From positions 1,364,001-1,428,000 of the forward strand of contig NZ_FMIB01000002.1 of assembly GCF_900091475.1 (NCBI RefSeq): a DNA stretch of 64,000 bases. The letters run 5' to 3'. This DNA is from Micromonospora chersina. Its GTDB lineage: Bacteria > Actinomycetota > Actinomycetes > Mycobacteriales > Micromonosporaceae. Position 1 is the stretch's first letter. Every line of letters starts with the position of its first letter. Below the pieces are notes generated by a model that saw nothing but the letters and a program-made list of their open reading frames with translations, had not been told where the DNA came from and searched no databases. A program made the translations under genes and the position numbers. Positions 15,979 to 24,074 of this stretch are shown here, piece by piece.

Positions 15979-17082
15979 TCAGGCGGTCTGCGGGGTGAGC
16001 AGGTAGTCCTCGGCCTCCGCGCTCCACCGCAGCTCCACCGCGCCGCTCGTGGCGGCGGCCTTGCAGAACTGGAGGAAGCTGCGGTAGCCGAGCTTCTTCT
16101 CGCTGAAGTCGGGCCGCGCCCGGCGGAGCTGGTCCTTCAACCCGGACAGCGCCGCCGCGCCGCCCTCGCCGGCCAGGTCCACCACCACGGACCGCAGCAG
16201 CGCGAAGGCCACCTCCCGGTCGCCCCGCTCGGGCAGCGACACCTCCGGGTCGCCCTTGGCCGGCCCGGCGGCGAGCTCGATGACGTTGTGCCCGGCGAGG
16301 TGGCGCAGCAGCTCCCCGAAGGTACGGAAGCCGTAGTCGGACTCGCTGAACGTCGGGTCCTTGCGGAGCAGGGTGCGCTTCAGGCCGGAGGCGGTCACCT
16401 CGCCGCTGGAGCTGCCCTGCATGCCGGCCACGGTCTGGGCCACCAGCACGGAGAGGGTGTCGACGTCCCGCGCCGGCTCCTCGGCGACCGGGGCGGCCTC
16501 GGCGGGTGGCTCGATCGACGGCTCGGCCGGTCGCTCGGCCGGCGGCGGCGCCACGGTCCCCGCCGGACGGGCCGCCCGGCCGCGGCGGCCGGCCGCCGGC
16601 GGCACCTCGACCCCTTCGAGGCGGTCGTAGAAGAGGAACTCGTCGCAGGCCGGCGGGAGCAGCGCCGAGGTGGAGTTCTCCACGCCGACCCCGATGACGC
16701 GCTTGTTCAGCTCCCGGAGCTTGTGCACCAGCGGGGTGAAGTCGCTGTCCCCGGTGCCGATGACGAACGTCGAGATGTACTCCCGCTCGAAGGCGAGCTC
16801 CACGGCGTCGACGGCCATCTTGATGTCGGCGGCGTTCTTGCGCGAGGCGCCCATCCGTTGGGGGATCTCGATGAGCTCGACGTGCGACCGGGTGAGCATC
16901 CGCCGGTCCTCGTCGAAGTAGGACCAGTCGGCGTACGCCCGGCGCACCACCACGCGGCCGCGCTCGGCGAGCGCGTCGGCGATGGGACGGAGGTCGAACG
17001 CGCGGCCGCCGTGATGGTCGCGTACGCCCAGCGCCAGGTTCTCGTAGTCGAGGAACAGCGCGATCCGGTCTTCCTGATCCAC
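15979..17082 (-). CDS. NYN-domain nuclease with two OST-HTH/LOTUS domains
   Basis: The product is 367 residues. Residues 1-155 are an NYN (PIN-like) RNase domain with acidic metal-site residues in IALFLDYENLA, KNAADIKMAVDAVEL and TFVIGTGDSDFTPLVHKLRE. A Pro/Ala-rich linker leads to two OST-HTH (LOTUS) domains at about 210-285 (VAQTVAGMQGSSSGEVTASGLKRTLLRKDPTFSESDYGFRTFGELLRHL) and 290-365 (SEKKLGYRSFLQFCKA). LOTUS domains bind RNA or G-quadruplexes in other systems, so an RNA-processing role is likely. The GTG at 17082 is the only start giving the full NYN strand. Confidence 0.9.
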   Translation of the reverse strand: MDQEDRIALFLDYENLALGVRDHHGGRAFDLRPIADALAERGRVVVRRAYADWSYFDEDRRMLTRSHVELIEIPQRMGASRKNAADIKMAVDAVELAFEREYISTFVIGTGDSDFTPLVHKLRELNKRVIGVGVENSTSALLPPACDEFLFYDRLEGVEVPPAAGRRGRAARPAGTVAPPPAERPAEPSIEPPAEAAPVAEEPARDVDTLSVLVAQTVAGMQGSSSGEVTASGLKRTLLRKDPTFSESDYGFRTFGELLRHLAGHNVIELAAGPAKGDPEVSLPERGDREVAFALLRSVVVDLAGEGGAAALSGLKDQLRRARPDFSEKKLGYRSFLQFCKAAATSGAVELRWSAEAEDYLLTPQTA

Positions 17083-17118
17083 CCGGTCAGCGTAGCCGGA
17101 CCCCCGGGCCCGGCCGGC

Positions 17119-17361
17119 TCACCGCCGCGGCCGGTCGCGGTAGAGGGTGTCGCGGCGGGCCGCGTACTGGATGGCGTAGCTGGCGACCAACAGCAGCAGG
17201 GCCAGCACGACCTCGACGCCGGCGACCGCGCCGTTGGCGACGGTGAGGGCGAGCAGCAGCAGGATCAGGGCGACCACGGCGAGCAGTCCGGCCAGGAGCA
17301 GGCGGTTGCGCCGCGCCCTCGACCGATCCTGACCGCCAGCAGCCACGGCTCCGCCTCTCAT
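17119..17361 (-). CDS. Small two-helix membrane protein
   Basis: The product is 80 residues with a basic N-terminus (RSRARRNR), two transmembrane helices (LLLAGLLAVVALILLLLALTV and AGVEVVLALLLLVASYAIQYA) and a charged C-terminus (RRDTLYRDRPRR). No family was recognised. It lies 36 bases upstream of the NYN gene on the same strand and may be co-transcribed with it. Confidence 0.65.
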   Translation of the reverse strand: MRGGAVAAGGQDRSRARRNRLLLAGLLAVVALILLLLALTVANGAVAGVEVVLALLLLVASYAIQYAARRDTLYRDRPRR

Positions 17362-17429
17362 CCGGCTCCCCCGGCCAGCCTAGGCGCTGGCCGGGGGCCT
17401 CCTCCCGCAGTTCGGCGAAGGCGGCGAGG

Positions 17430-17987
17430 TCAGCGGGCCGGCCGCGCGTACCGCGCGAGGACGGCGGCGCCCGCCTGCTCCGCGGACCGGCACTCCAGGT
17501 GCGCGGGCGGGCCGCCGGCGGGGAAGAGCCGCCGGCCGGTGCGCAGGATCGTGGGGAAGGTCAGCAGGCGGTACTCGTCGACGAGGTCCTCGGCCATCAG
17601 CGCGTGGACGACGCTCAGGCTCCCGGTCACGATGACGTCGCGCCGCTCGCGCCGGACCGCGTCGAGGAGGTCGCCGTCGAGGACACGGGAGTTCCCCCAC
17701 GCCGAGACGTCGGCCAGCCTGCGGGTGGCGACCAGCTTGGGCACGGCGTTCATCCGCCGCGAGAACGGGTCGTCGCGCCCGGGCCACAGCCGGGAGAACA
17801 GCTCCCAGGTGGTACGCCCCAGCAGCAGGACGCCGTCGTCGAGCAGGGCGCCGAGGCGGAACTTGTCCCCCGCGACGGTCTCCGGCCCGTGGCGGAAGGC
17901 CCAGCCGCCGGTGGGCGTGCCCCCGGACCCGTCCGGGTCGGACACGATCCCGTCGAGGGTGACGAACTGGATGACGATGACGCTCAC
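17430..17987 (-). CDS. Dihydrofolate reductase / RibD C-terminal family protein
   Basis: The product is 185 residues with the DHFR-like RibD C-terminal fold: VIVIQFVTLDGIVSDPDG at the N-terminus, then LLLGRTTWELFSRLWP, KLVATRRLADVSAWGNSRVLDGDLLDAVRRE and VIVTGSLSVVHALMAEDLVDEYRLLTFPTILRTGRRLFP. The family reduces folate- or pyrimidine-like compounds with NADPH, but many stand-alone members have unknown substrates. The GTG at 17987 follows GAAGGG. It is 54 bases downstream of the sigma gene, and RibD-like proteins are common companions of such sigma factors. Confidence 0.88.
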   Translation of the reverse strand: MSVIVIQFVTLDGIVSDPDGSGGTPTGGWAFRHGPETVAGDKFRLGALLDDGVLLLGRTTWELFSRLWPGRDDPFSRRMNAVPKLVATRRLADVSAWGNSRVLDGDLLDAVRRERRDVIVTGSLSVVHALMAEDLVDEYRLLTFPTILRTGRRLFPAGGPPAHLECRSAEQAGAAVLARYARPAR

Positions 17988-18041
17988 GATGGTTCCCTTC
18001 GGTAGGTGCTCACCGGTACCTACCGGCGGCACCGCCCGGAC

Positions 18042-18989
18042 TCATCGCGCCGGCGGAAGATCGTCGGAGGAGATCTCCGGGCGCAGGTCGAAGGCCGCGA
18101 ACACGCCCGGATCGGCGAACACCACGTTGTGCGCCACCAGTCCGCCGGTGACCGTGAGGACCTGCAGCGTGTGCAGCCGGTGCGGCCCGCCGGGCTGCGG
18201 CGCGTACGCGGCGAGCGCCGGTTGCCCGTTGGCGCTCAGGGACGCCATCCGCCAGCCCGTCCCGCGCAGGTGGAAGACCCGGTCCAGGAACCGGCCGTAG
18301 TCGCGGCTGCCGCGGTACCAGAGCGGGACCGGCGGCATCTCCAGGACCGCCTGGTCGGTGAGCAGCCGTACGAGCGCGGGAACGTCGGCGGCCTCGAAGG
18401 CCCGCACGTACCGCTGGACCACGGCACGCACCTCCGGATCGTCCGGCTCGGTGACCGCGCCGGCGTCACCCACGTCGGCGAGTGCGACCCGGGCGCGTTG
18501 CAGCGCGCTGTTGACCGCCGCCACCGTGGTGCCGAGCTGCGCGGCGACCTCGGCGGCGCTGAACTCCAGCACCTCCCGCAGCAGGAGCACGGCCCGCTGG
18601 CGGGCCGGCAGCGCCTGCATGGCCGCCACCAGCGCGAGCCGCAGGTCGGTGCGCACGTCGGCGTCGAGCCGGGCGTCGGGGAACGGCTGTAGCCACGGGA
18701 TGTCCAGCGCCGGGGCGAGGGGCGCCTCCGGGTCGACGCTCGGCGCGCCCAGCCCCGACGGCAGCGGTCGTCGCGCCCGCCCCTCCAGCGCGGTCAGGCA
18801 CGCGTTCGTGGCGATCCGGTAGAGCCAGGTCCGCACCGACGCGCGTGCGGGGTCGTACCGGTCGCGGGCCCGCCACGCGCGCAGCATCGTCTCCTGGACC
18901 AGATCCTCGGCCTCGTGGAAGGAGCCCAGCATCCGGTAGCAGTACGCCAGCAGCTCACCCCGGTGAGGCTCGAAGTCCACGGCGCCCAT
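18042..18989 (-). CDS. Sigma-70 family factor with C-terminal SnoaL-like domain (SigG/SigX5 group)
   Basis: The product is 315 residues. Region 2 is FEPHRGELLAYCYRMLGSFHEAEDLVQETMLRAWRARDRYD...ASVRTWLYRIATNACLTAL. Region 4 is LPARQRAVLLLREVLEFSAAEVAAQLGTTVAAVNSALQRARVAL. Residues about 200-315 are a SnoaL-like domain (VVQRYVRAFEAADVPALVRLLTDQAVLEMPPVPLWYRG). This matches the TIGR02960-type factors including M. tuberculosis SigG, in which the extra domain may replace an anti-sigma factor by binding a small ligand. The ATG at 18989 gives a typical MGAVDFEPHRG start. It lies 44 bases downstream of a SnoaL-like gene. Confidence 0.9.
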   Translation of the reverse strand: MGAVDFEPHRGELLAYCYRMLGSFHEAEDLVQETMLRAWRARDRYDPARASVRTWLYRIATNACLTALEGRARRPLPSGLGAPSVDPEAPLAPALDIPWLQPFPDARLDADVRTDLRLALVAAMQALPARQRAVLLLREVLEFSAAEVAAQLGTTVAAVNSALQRARVALADVGDAGAVTEPDDPEVRAVVQRYVRAFEAADVPALVRLLTDQAVLEMPPVPLWYRGSRDYGRFLDRVFHLRGTGWRMASLSANGQPALAAYAPQPGGPHRLHTLQVLTVTGGLVAHNVVFADPGVFAAFDLRPEISSDDLPPAR

Positions 18990-19033
18990 CCTGGCGTACG
19001 CGGCGGCCGCGCCCCGGCCCGGGCGGGCGACCC

Positions 19034-19447
19034 TCAGGCCGGCACGTCCTGCCACAGCTCGTTGAAGGCGATGCTGTCGAAGAAGGCGGTCCCCTCGACC
19101 ACCTTGCCGTCGCGCATCGTCAGGAACCAGGCCACCGTGTCGGTGTACGTCGTGCCGATCGTCGTGGTGCCGGCGCCGTTCCACGCGACGATCACGGTCC
19201 CGGTGGTCGGGTCCTCGTGGATGCCCCGGATCCGCACGGGCCGGAACGGATCCTCCGCCGTGAAGCGTGCCTCGAACGGCGTGAGCACCTCCTCGACGAA
19301 CTGCCGGGCGGGCTGGTACAGCCCGGCCGCGACGGAACGGCCGATGATCTCCCACCGCAGGTCCTCGGCGAACAGGTCGGTGATGCTGCCCGTGCCGGCG
19401 GACCAGGCGGCGAAGGCGTCCGCGACGATCTCCCGGTTGGCGGTCAT
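19034..19447 (-). CDS. SnoaL-like / NTF2-superfamily protein
   Basis: The product is 137 residues with the NTF2-like cone fold: MTANREIVADAFAAWSAGTGSITDLFAEDLRWEIIGRS, then TVIVAWNGAGTTTIGTTYTDTVAWFLTMRDGKVVEGTAFFDSIAFNELW. Members bind small hydrophobic molecules or act as cyclases, isomerases or dehydratases. It precedes the SigG-type gene by 44 bases on the same strand. The sigma factor carries the same type of domain, so the two products could respond to related ligands. The ATG at 19447 is the natural start. Confidence 0.85.
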   Translation of the reverse strand: MTANREIVADAFAAWSAGTGSITDLFAEDLRWEIIGRSVAAGLYQPARQFVEEVLTPFEARFTAEDPFRPVRIRGIHEDPTTGTVIVAWNGAGTTTIGTTYTDTVAWFLTMRDGKVVEGTAFFDSIAFNELWQDVPA

Positions 19448-19563
19448 CGGCGGCTCCCGTTCCTCTCCCGGCGGGCACCTCGGACCCCGGCGCCCCTGCG
19501 CCCATCCTGCGCCGCGACCTCCGGGGGCGGGGGCGGATCCGCCGCACCGCTTACCCTGAGCGC

Positions 19564-20079
19564 GTGGATCGGTGTGACGAGTGCCTGTTCGTCTATTCCG
19601 CGCTCGGCAGCGGCGAGCTGCCGCAGCGCCTGCGTGACGTGGCCGCGCGCTATCCGGCCGCCCTGCACGGGGTGCCCGACCCGCGCCGGCGACCGGCACC
19701 GGAGGTGTGGTCGCCGCTGGAGTACGCCTGCCACGTCCGGGACGTCTTCCGCGTCCAGGCTGAGCGGCTGGCGCTGGCGCTACGGGTGGACGAGCCGGAG
19801 TTCCCGCCGATGGGCCGCGACGAGCTGGTGATCACCGAGCGCTACAACGCCCAGGACCCGGAGGTGGTCCTCGCCGACCTGGCCACGGCCGCCGACGGGT
19901 TCGCGGCCCGCTTCGGGGCGCTCGGCGAGGTGGAGTTGGCCCGCACCGGCGTCTATCCGTGGCCCCGGCGGGAGGCGCGGACGCTGCGCTGGCTCGGCCG
20001 GCACACGGTCCACGAGGCCGAGCACCACCTGCTCGACATCCGCCGCGCCGGCGAGCCCGGAACGGCCGGCGGGGCCTGA
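19564..20079 (+). CDS. DinB-superfamily protein
   Basis: The product is 171 residues with DinB-like features: VWSPLEYACHVRDVFRVQAERLALAL carries the first metal-site His, ITERYNAQDPEVVLADLATAADGFAARFGAL is the third helix, and WLGRHTVHEAEHHLLDIRR gives the last His cluster. The N-terminus CDECLFVYSALGSGELPQRL suits the subgroup that starts with a short Cys pair. Function unknown. The GTG at 19564 is the first start; the last codons are part of the terminator hairpin. Confidence 0.85.
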   Translation: MDRCDECLFVYSALGSGELPQRLRDVAARYPAALHGVPDPRRRPAPEVWSPLEYACHVRDVFRVQAERLALALRVDEPEFPPMGRDELVITERYNAQDPEVVLADLATAADGFAARFGALGEVELARTGVYPWPRREARTLRWLGRHTVHEAEHHLLDIRRAGEPGTAGGA

Positions 20080-20102
20080 CGCCTACTGGCGTCAGGCCCC
20101 GC
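20069..20102. terminator. Bidirectional terminator
   Basis: GCGGGGCCTGACGCC (20069-20083) pairs perfectly with GGCGTCAGGCCCCGC (20088-20102) around the loop TACT. This 15-bp stem overlaps the DinB stop codon and sits between two convergent genes. Confidence 0.88.
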
Positions 20103-20161
20103 GACGGCGAGCCTGCCCGGATCGGGCCGCCGGGACGGTGCCCCGCGGCCCGACCCGCCGG

Positions 20162-21748
20162 TCAGTGGATCGGGACCGGGGTGGGACGCTGACCCTCGCC
20201 CGCCTCGCCGTCGAGCAGGTGCGACGGCTCGCGCCGGCGCGGCAGGAGCGCGGCCGGGATGAAGGTGAGCAGCACCAGACCGAAGCCGACCCAGAAGGTG
20301 GTCGCGAAGGAGCTGGCCGCGTAGTCGAGCCCGCGCTCGATCAGCGACGGCGGCACCGGGAACTGCTGGAGCAGCTCCGGCCGCAGCTGCGACGTGATGG
20401 CCAGGCCGGCCTCGGTGACCGGCTTCCCGCTCGGGTCGGTCGCGCCGGGGATCACCTCGGAGCCGTTCAGCCGGCTGGTGAGGATCACCGACATCACGGC
20501 GGCGCCGACCGAGCCGCCGATCTGCTGGAGGATGTTGACGAGCGTCGAGCCGCGGGCCACCTCGGCGGCATGCAGCGTCTTCAGCGCCGAGGTCATGATC
20601 GGCATCATGGTGCCGCCCATGCCGAGGCCCATCACGAACAGCGAGCCGCAGAGCAGCCAGTAGGACGTGTGCGGGTCGACCTGCGTGAAGGTGAAGAACC
20701 CGGCGGCGATGAGCACCAGCGCGAACGGCACCGTCCGGCCGACCGGCACCTTGTCGGCCAGCATGCCGGCGATCGGCATGGTCAGCATCGCGCCGAGGCC
20801 CTGCGGCGCCATGAGCAGGCCGGCGGTGAGCGTCGACTCCCCGCGGACCTGCAGGAAGTAGCTCGGGAACAGCAGGCCCGCACCCATGAACGCGATGATG
20901 AAGACGAACAGGGTCACCGCGGCGATCGTCAGGTTGCGGTTGCGGAACAGCCGCAGGTCGAGCAGCGGGTGCTTGGGCCGGAACGAGTAGAACACGAAGG
21001 CCACCACGAGCACGGCGCCGACCAGCATGGGCAGCCAGACGCTGTTGTCCCGGACGGTGCCGGCCTCCGGCAGCGAGGAGACGCCGTAGAGGAAGAGCGC
21101 CAGACCGGGCGAGAGCATGAGCATGCCGAGGAAGTCGAACGACTCCGAGGGCTCCGGGTTGTCCTTCGGCAGGGCGAGCTGCGCGTAGATCAGGGCGACG
21201 ATCCCGATCGGCAGGTTGATGAGGAAGATCCAGTGCCAGCTGGCCGTGTCGATGAGCCAGCCGCCGAGGATCGGGCCACCGATCGGGCCGAGCAGCATCG
21301 GGATGCCGAGGACGGCCATGAGCCGGCCGATCCGGTGCGGGCCGGCGGCCCGGGTCATGATCGTCATGCCGAGCGGCATGAGCATGCCGCCGCCGAGGCC
21401 CTGGAGCACGCGGTAGCCGATGAGCTGGCCGATCGAGTCGGCGGTGGCGCACAGCCCGGAGCCGATGGTGAACAGCGCCAGCGCCACCATGTACAGGCGC
21501 TTGGTGCCGAACCGGTCGGCGGCCCACCCGCTGAGCGGGATCACCGTGGCCAGCGCGAGGGTGTAGCCGGTCATCGTCCACGCCACCCGGGCGTACGAGG
21601 CGTCGAACTCGTCCTGGAACGTCGGCAGCGCCACGCTGACGACCGTCACGTCGAGGATCGACATGATCGCACCGAGCACGACGACGCCGGCCACCGTGAG
21701 CACCGCGGCGTCGAGCTTGTTCGATGTCGCGACAGGTTGCTGGGTCAC
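20162..21748 (-). CDS. DHA2-family multidrug exporter (MFS, 14 TM)
   Basis: The product is 528 residues of the EmrB/QacA drug:proton antiporter family with about 14 transmembrane helices. The motif-C region GGPILGGWLIDTASWHWIFLINLPIG and motif A GWAADRFGTKRLYMVALALF are clear. The membrane-embedded ILDVTVVSVALP with its Asp at the start of TM1 is the DHA2 signature. The GTG at 21748 has AGGAGA at good spacing. The final 30 residues are a hydrophilic tail. An AraC gene lies upstream on the same strand, 163 bases away, and may control it. The exported compound is unknown. Confidence 0.93.
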   Translation of the reverse strand: MTQQPVATSNKLDAAVLTVAGVVVLGAIMSILDVTVVSVALPTFQDEFDASYARVAWTMTGYTLALATVIPLSGWAADRFGTKRLYMVALALFTIGSGLCATADSIGQLIGYRVLQGLGGGMLMPLGMTIMTRAAGPHRIGRLMAVLGIPMLLGPIGGPILGGWLIDTASWHWIFLINLPIGIVALIYAQLALPKDNPEPSESFDFLGMLMLSPGLALFLYGVSSLPEAGTVRDNSVWLPMLVGAVLVVAFVFYSFRPKHPLLDLRLFRNRNLTIAAVTLFVFIIAFMGAGLLFPSYFLQVRGESTLTAGLLMAPQGLGAMLTMPIAGMLADKVPVGRTVPFALVLIAAGFFTFTQVDPHTSYWLLCGSLFVMGLGMGGTMMPIMTSALKTLHAAEVARGSTLVNILQQIGGSVGAAVMSVILTSRLNGSEVIPGATDPSGKPVTEAGLAITSQLRPELLQQFPVPPSLIERGLDYAASSFATTFWVGFGLVLLTFIPAALLPRRREPSHLLDGEAGEGQRPTPVPIH

Positions 21749-21911
21749 AAACAGTCTCCTGGTTCTGGTCCGGTCGGGGGCGCCCGCGGCGCCGCGCGCC
21801 CGTGCGGGCGCGGGGTGGCGTGCGGTGGGGCGGCGTCCGGCAGGAAGCGTAGTCACGGGCTGCGACACCGCGCGGCCGGTTTACCGGGATCACCGGCGCC
21901 GCGGACCGCGC

Positions 21912-22844
21912 TCAGGCCGTGGCGCGGTGGTCGCGGGGATTGACGCCGCGCACGCGCTTGAAGGCCGCGCTGAGCGCGAAAGCGCTGCTGTAGCCCACCC
22001 TGCGGGCCACCGCCGCGAGGGTCAGCTCGGTGTCGCGCAGCAGGTCGGCCGCGAGCGCGAGGCGCCAACTCGTGACGAAGGTCATGGGCGGTTCGCCGAC
22101 CAGGTCGGTGAACCGGCGGGCGAACGCGGCCCGCGAGGCGCCGGTCGCGGCGGCCAGGTCGGCCACCGTCCACGCCCGGGCCGGATCGTGCTGCACCAGC
22201 CGGACCGCGTGGCCGACGACCGGGTCGGCGTAGGCCCGGTACCAGCCGGGCGGCTGGGCGCCGGGTCGGGCCAGCCAGGTGCGCAGCACGCCGATGACGA
22301 GCAGGTCGAGCAGCCGGTCCAGCACCGCCTCCTGCCCGGGGCCGTCCCGGTCCAGCTCGGCGGCGAGCAGCGCGACGACCGGCAGCTCGCCGCCGGCGGC
22401 GGTCAGCACCACGAGGGGCGGCAGGGCCGCGAGCAGGCCGGCGCCCACCGCGCCGCTGCTGGCGTACGTGCCGGTGAGCAGGGCGGTCGCGCCGTCCGGC
22501 CGGGTGCCCCAGGTACGCAGCCCCAGCGCCATGGTCTCGGTCAGCTCCTGCCCGCCGAGGGTGGTGCAGCGCTGCCCGGGGTGGATCACCACCTGCGGCG
22601 GGGTGGCCGGGTGGTCGGCCACCGTGTACGGGTCGGGCCCGCGCAGCACGGCCACGTCGCCCGGCTGGAGCAGCACCGGCGCGCCGCCGTCGGGCGCCAC
22701 CCACGCGCTGCCCCGGACCACGGTGGTGACGCTCAGCGGGGCGCCGTCGCGGACCCGGATCGACCAGGGCGGGTCCATCACGGTGCGGAGCAGGAAGGCG
22801 TCCCGGGCGCGCAGCCCGCGGAGCACGTCGGCGAGGACGTCCAC
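21912..22844 (-). CDS. AraC-family regulator with cupin-type sensor domain
   Basis: The product is 310 residues. Residues about 1-180 form a cupin (AraC_binding/cupin_6) domain, with SVTTVVRGSAWVAPDGGAPVLLQPGDVAVLRGPDPYTVAD as the cupin core. Residues about 205-305 form the AraC DNA-binding domain with two HTHs (WTVADLAAATGASRAAFARRFTDLVGEPPMTFVTSWRLALAADLLRDTELTLAAVARRVGYSSAFALSAAFKRVRGVNPRDHR). The GTG at 22844 may be read from a leaderless mRNA, as TACGCT lies six bases before it and no Shine-Dalgarno is visible. It is divergent from a DUF1772 gene and upstream of the exporter; either could be its target. Confidence 0.9.
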   Translation of the reverse strand: MDVLADVLRGLRARDAFLLRTVMDPPWSIRVRDGAPLSVTTVVRGSAWVAPDGGAPVLLQPGDVAVLRGPDPYTVADHPATPPQVVIHPGQRCTTLGGQELTETMALGLRTWGTRPDGATALLTGTYASSGAVGAGLLAALPPLVVLTAAGGELPVVALLAAELDRDGPGQEAVLDRLLDLLVIGVLRTWLARPGAQPPGWYRAYADPVVGHAVRLVQHDPARAWTVADLAAATGASRAAFARRFTDLVGEPPMTFVTSWRLALAADLLRDTELTLAAVARRVGYSSAFALSAAFKRVRGVNPRDHRATA

Positions 22845-22916
22845 CCGGTGAGCGTAGACGCTCGCGTATGGTTTCGGGCGTTCCGGCCATGGAGCGTCCA
22901 GCCGACCCGGTGTCCA

Positions 22917-23414
22917 ATGAACGTCATGATCGCATCGAACGTCCGGGCCGGCATGCTGCTGCTGGCCACGGTGACCACGGGGTTGACGGCGGGGCTCTTC
23001 GCGGCCTTCGCGTACGCGGTGATGCCGGGCCTGGCCCGGGTGGACGACCGGGCGTTCGTGGCCGGCATGCGGTCGATCAACCAGGCCATCCTCAACGGCT
23101 GGTTCGCGCTCTGCTTCGGCGGCGCGCTGGTCTGCACCCTCGCGGCGGTCCTGCTGCACCTGCCCGCCGGGCGGCGCGGGCCGCTGCCCTGGCTGATCGC
23201 CGCCCTGGCGCTCTACGTGCTGGTGCTCGCGGTGACCGCCGCGGTGAACGTGCCGCTCAACGACCGCCTCGAGGCGGGCGCCGCCCGGCTGGCCGACCCG
23301 GCGGAGCTGCGCGCGGCGTTCGAGGGCGCCTGGGTGCGGTGGAACGTGGTCCGGGCGGTGCTGAACACGGCGGCCCTCGGCTGCCTCGGGTGGGCGCTGC
23401 TGGTGGCCCGGTAG
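22917..23414 (+). CDS. DUF1772 / anthrone-oxygenase-like membrane protein
   Basis: The product is 165 residues with four transmembrane helices and the family pattern TTGLTAGLFAAFAYAVMPGLARVDDRAFVAGMRSINQAILNGWF followed by VTAAVNVPLNDRL and WVRWNVVRAVLNTAALGCLGWALL. Fungal relatives are anthrone oxygenases; bacterial ones are mostly uncharacterised. The ATG at 22917 is placed 72 bases from the divergent AraC start, so both promoters must overlap in that gap. A link to AraC control is inferred from position. Confidence 0.85.
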   Translation: MNVMIASNVRAGMLLLATVTTGLTAGLFAAFAYAVMPGLARVDDRAFVAGMRSINQAILNGWFALCFGGALVCTLAAVLLHLPAGRRGPLPWLIAALALYVLVLAVTAAVNVPLNDRLEAGAARLADPAELRAAFEGAWVRWNVVRAVLNTAALGCLGWALLVAR

Positions 23415-23439
23415 CTGCCCGACTGACCGCCGCCAGGCC

Positions 23440-24003
23440 TCACCGGGCGGGCAGTTTCGCCAGCAACGCGACCTCGGCGGTCCGGGACCGTTCGATCCGG
23501 CCGGCGAGGTCGCGTACCCGGGCGCTGGTGCCGGCCTGGACCTGCGCGCGGGCCAGGTTCGCCGCGGTCCGCTGGTGCGCGGCGAGCACGTCGGCCAGCA
23601 CCCGGTCGACCTGGCCGGCCGGGGCGGCCCGCAACCGGGCCAGACCGGCGGCGGCGTCGCTGTGCCCGGAGTGGTCGTGCCGCTCGGCGGCCGCCACCGC
23701 GGACGGGCCGGCCTCGCGCAGCCAGCCGCGCATGGTCGCGAGTTCGTCGGTCTCGGTGGCCCGGACGGCGGCGATCAGCGTGCGGAGTTCCGGGTCGGTG
23801 CCGCGGTCGAGCCCGACCTGGACGAGTTCCAGGGTCTGCTCGGTGTGCGCCACCATCATGGCCAGGAAGAGCGCGTCGATGCCGCTGGTCGCGGTCTCGG
23901 CGGCCGGCCCGGGGCGGGTGGCGGCGGTCGGCGCCGGCTGGCCGGCGCACCCGGCGGTGGCGAGCAGCGCGGCCAGCAGGACGGCGGTGAGCGGGCGGCG
24001 CAT
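23440..24003 (-). CDS. DUF305 family lipoprotein
   Basis: The product is 187 residues with a lipoprotein signal ending in LATAGC (lipidated Cys19). The mature part is a four-helix DUF305 protein: IDALFLAMMVAHTEQTLELVQVGLDRGTDPELRTLIAAVRATETDELATMRGWLRE, and a second unit VDRVLADVLAAHQRTAANLARAQ. A short His-rich stretch (RHDHSGHSD) could bind metal. DUF305 proteins are often linked with copper or other metals. The usual M-x2-HH is here MVAHT. It is the last plausible partner upstream of the LPMO terminator but has its own transcription direction. Confidence 0.87.
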   Translation of the reverse strand: MRRPLTAVLLAALLATAGCAGQPAPTAATRPGPAAETATSGIDALFLAMMVAHTEQTLELVQVGLDRGTDPELRTLIAAVRATETDELATMRGWLREAGPSAVAAAERHDHSGHSDAAAGLARLRAAPAGQVDRVLADVLAAHQRTAANLARAQVQAGTSARVRDLAGRIERSRTAEVALLAKLPAR

Positions 24004-24035
24004 GCCGGTTCTCCGATCGGGGGTACGGCGGGTGC

Positions 24036-24069
24036 CGGGTGCGGCGCACGCGGAGCGTGGCCGCACCCG
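24036..24069 (-). terminator. Terminator downstream of the LPMO gene
   Basis: CGGGTGCGGC (24036-24045) pairs with GCCGCACCCG (24060-24069), and inside it CACGC/GCGTG around a three-base loop extends the stem, giving 15 base pairs with one bulged G. It starts six bases after the LPMO stop. Confidence 0.8.
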
Positions 24070-24074
24070 CCCAG

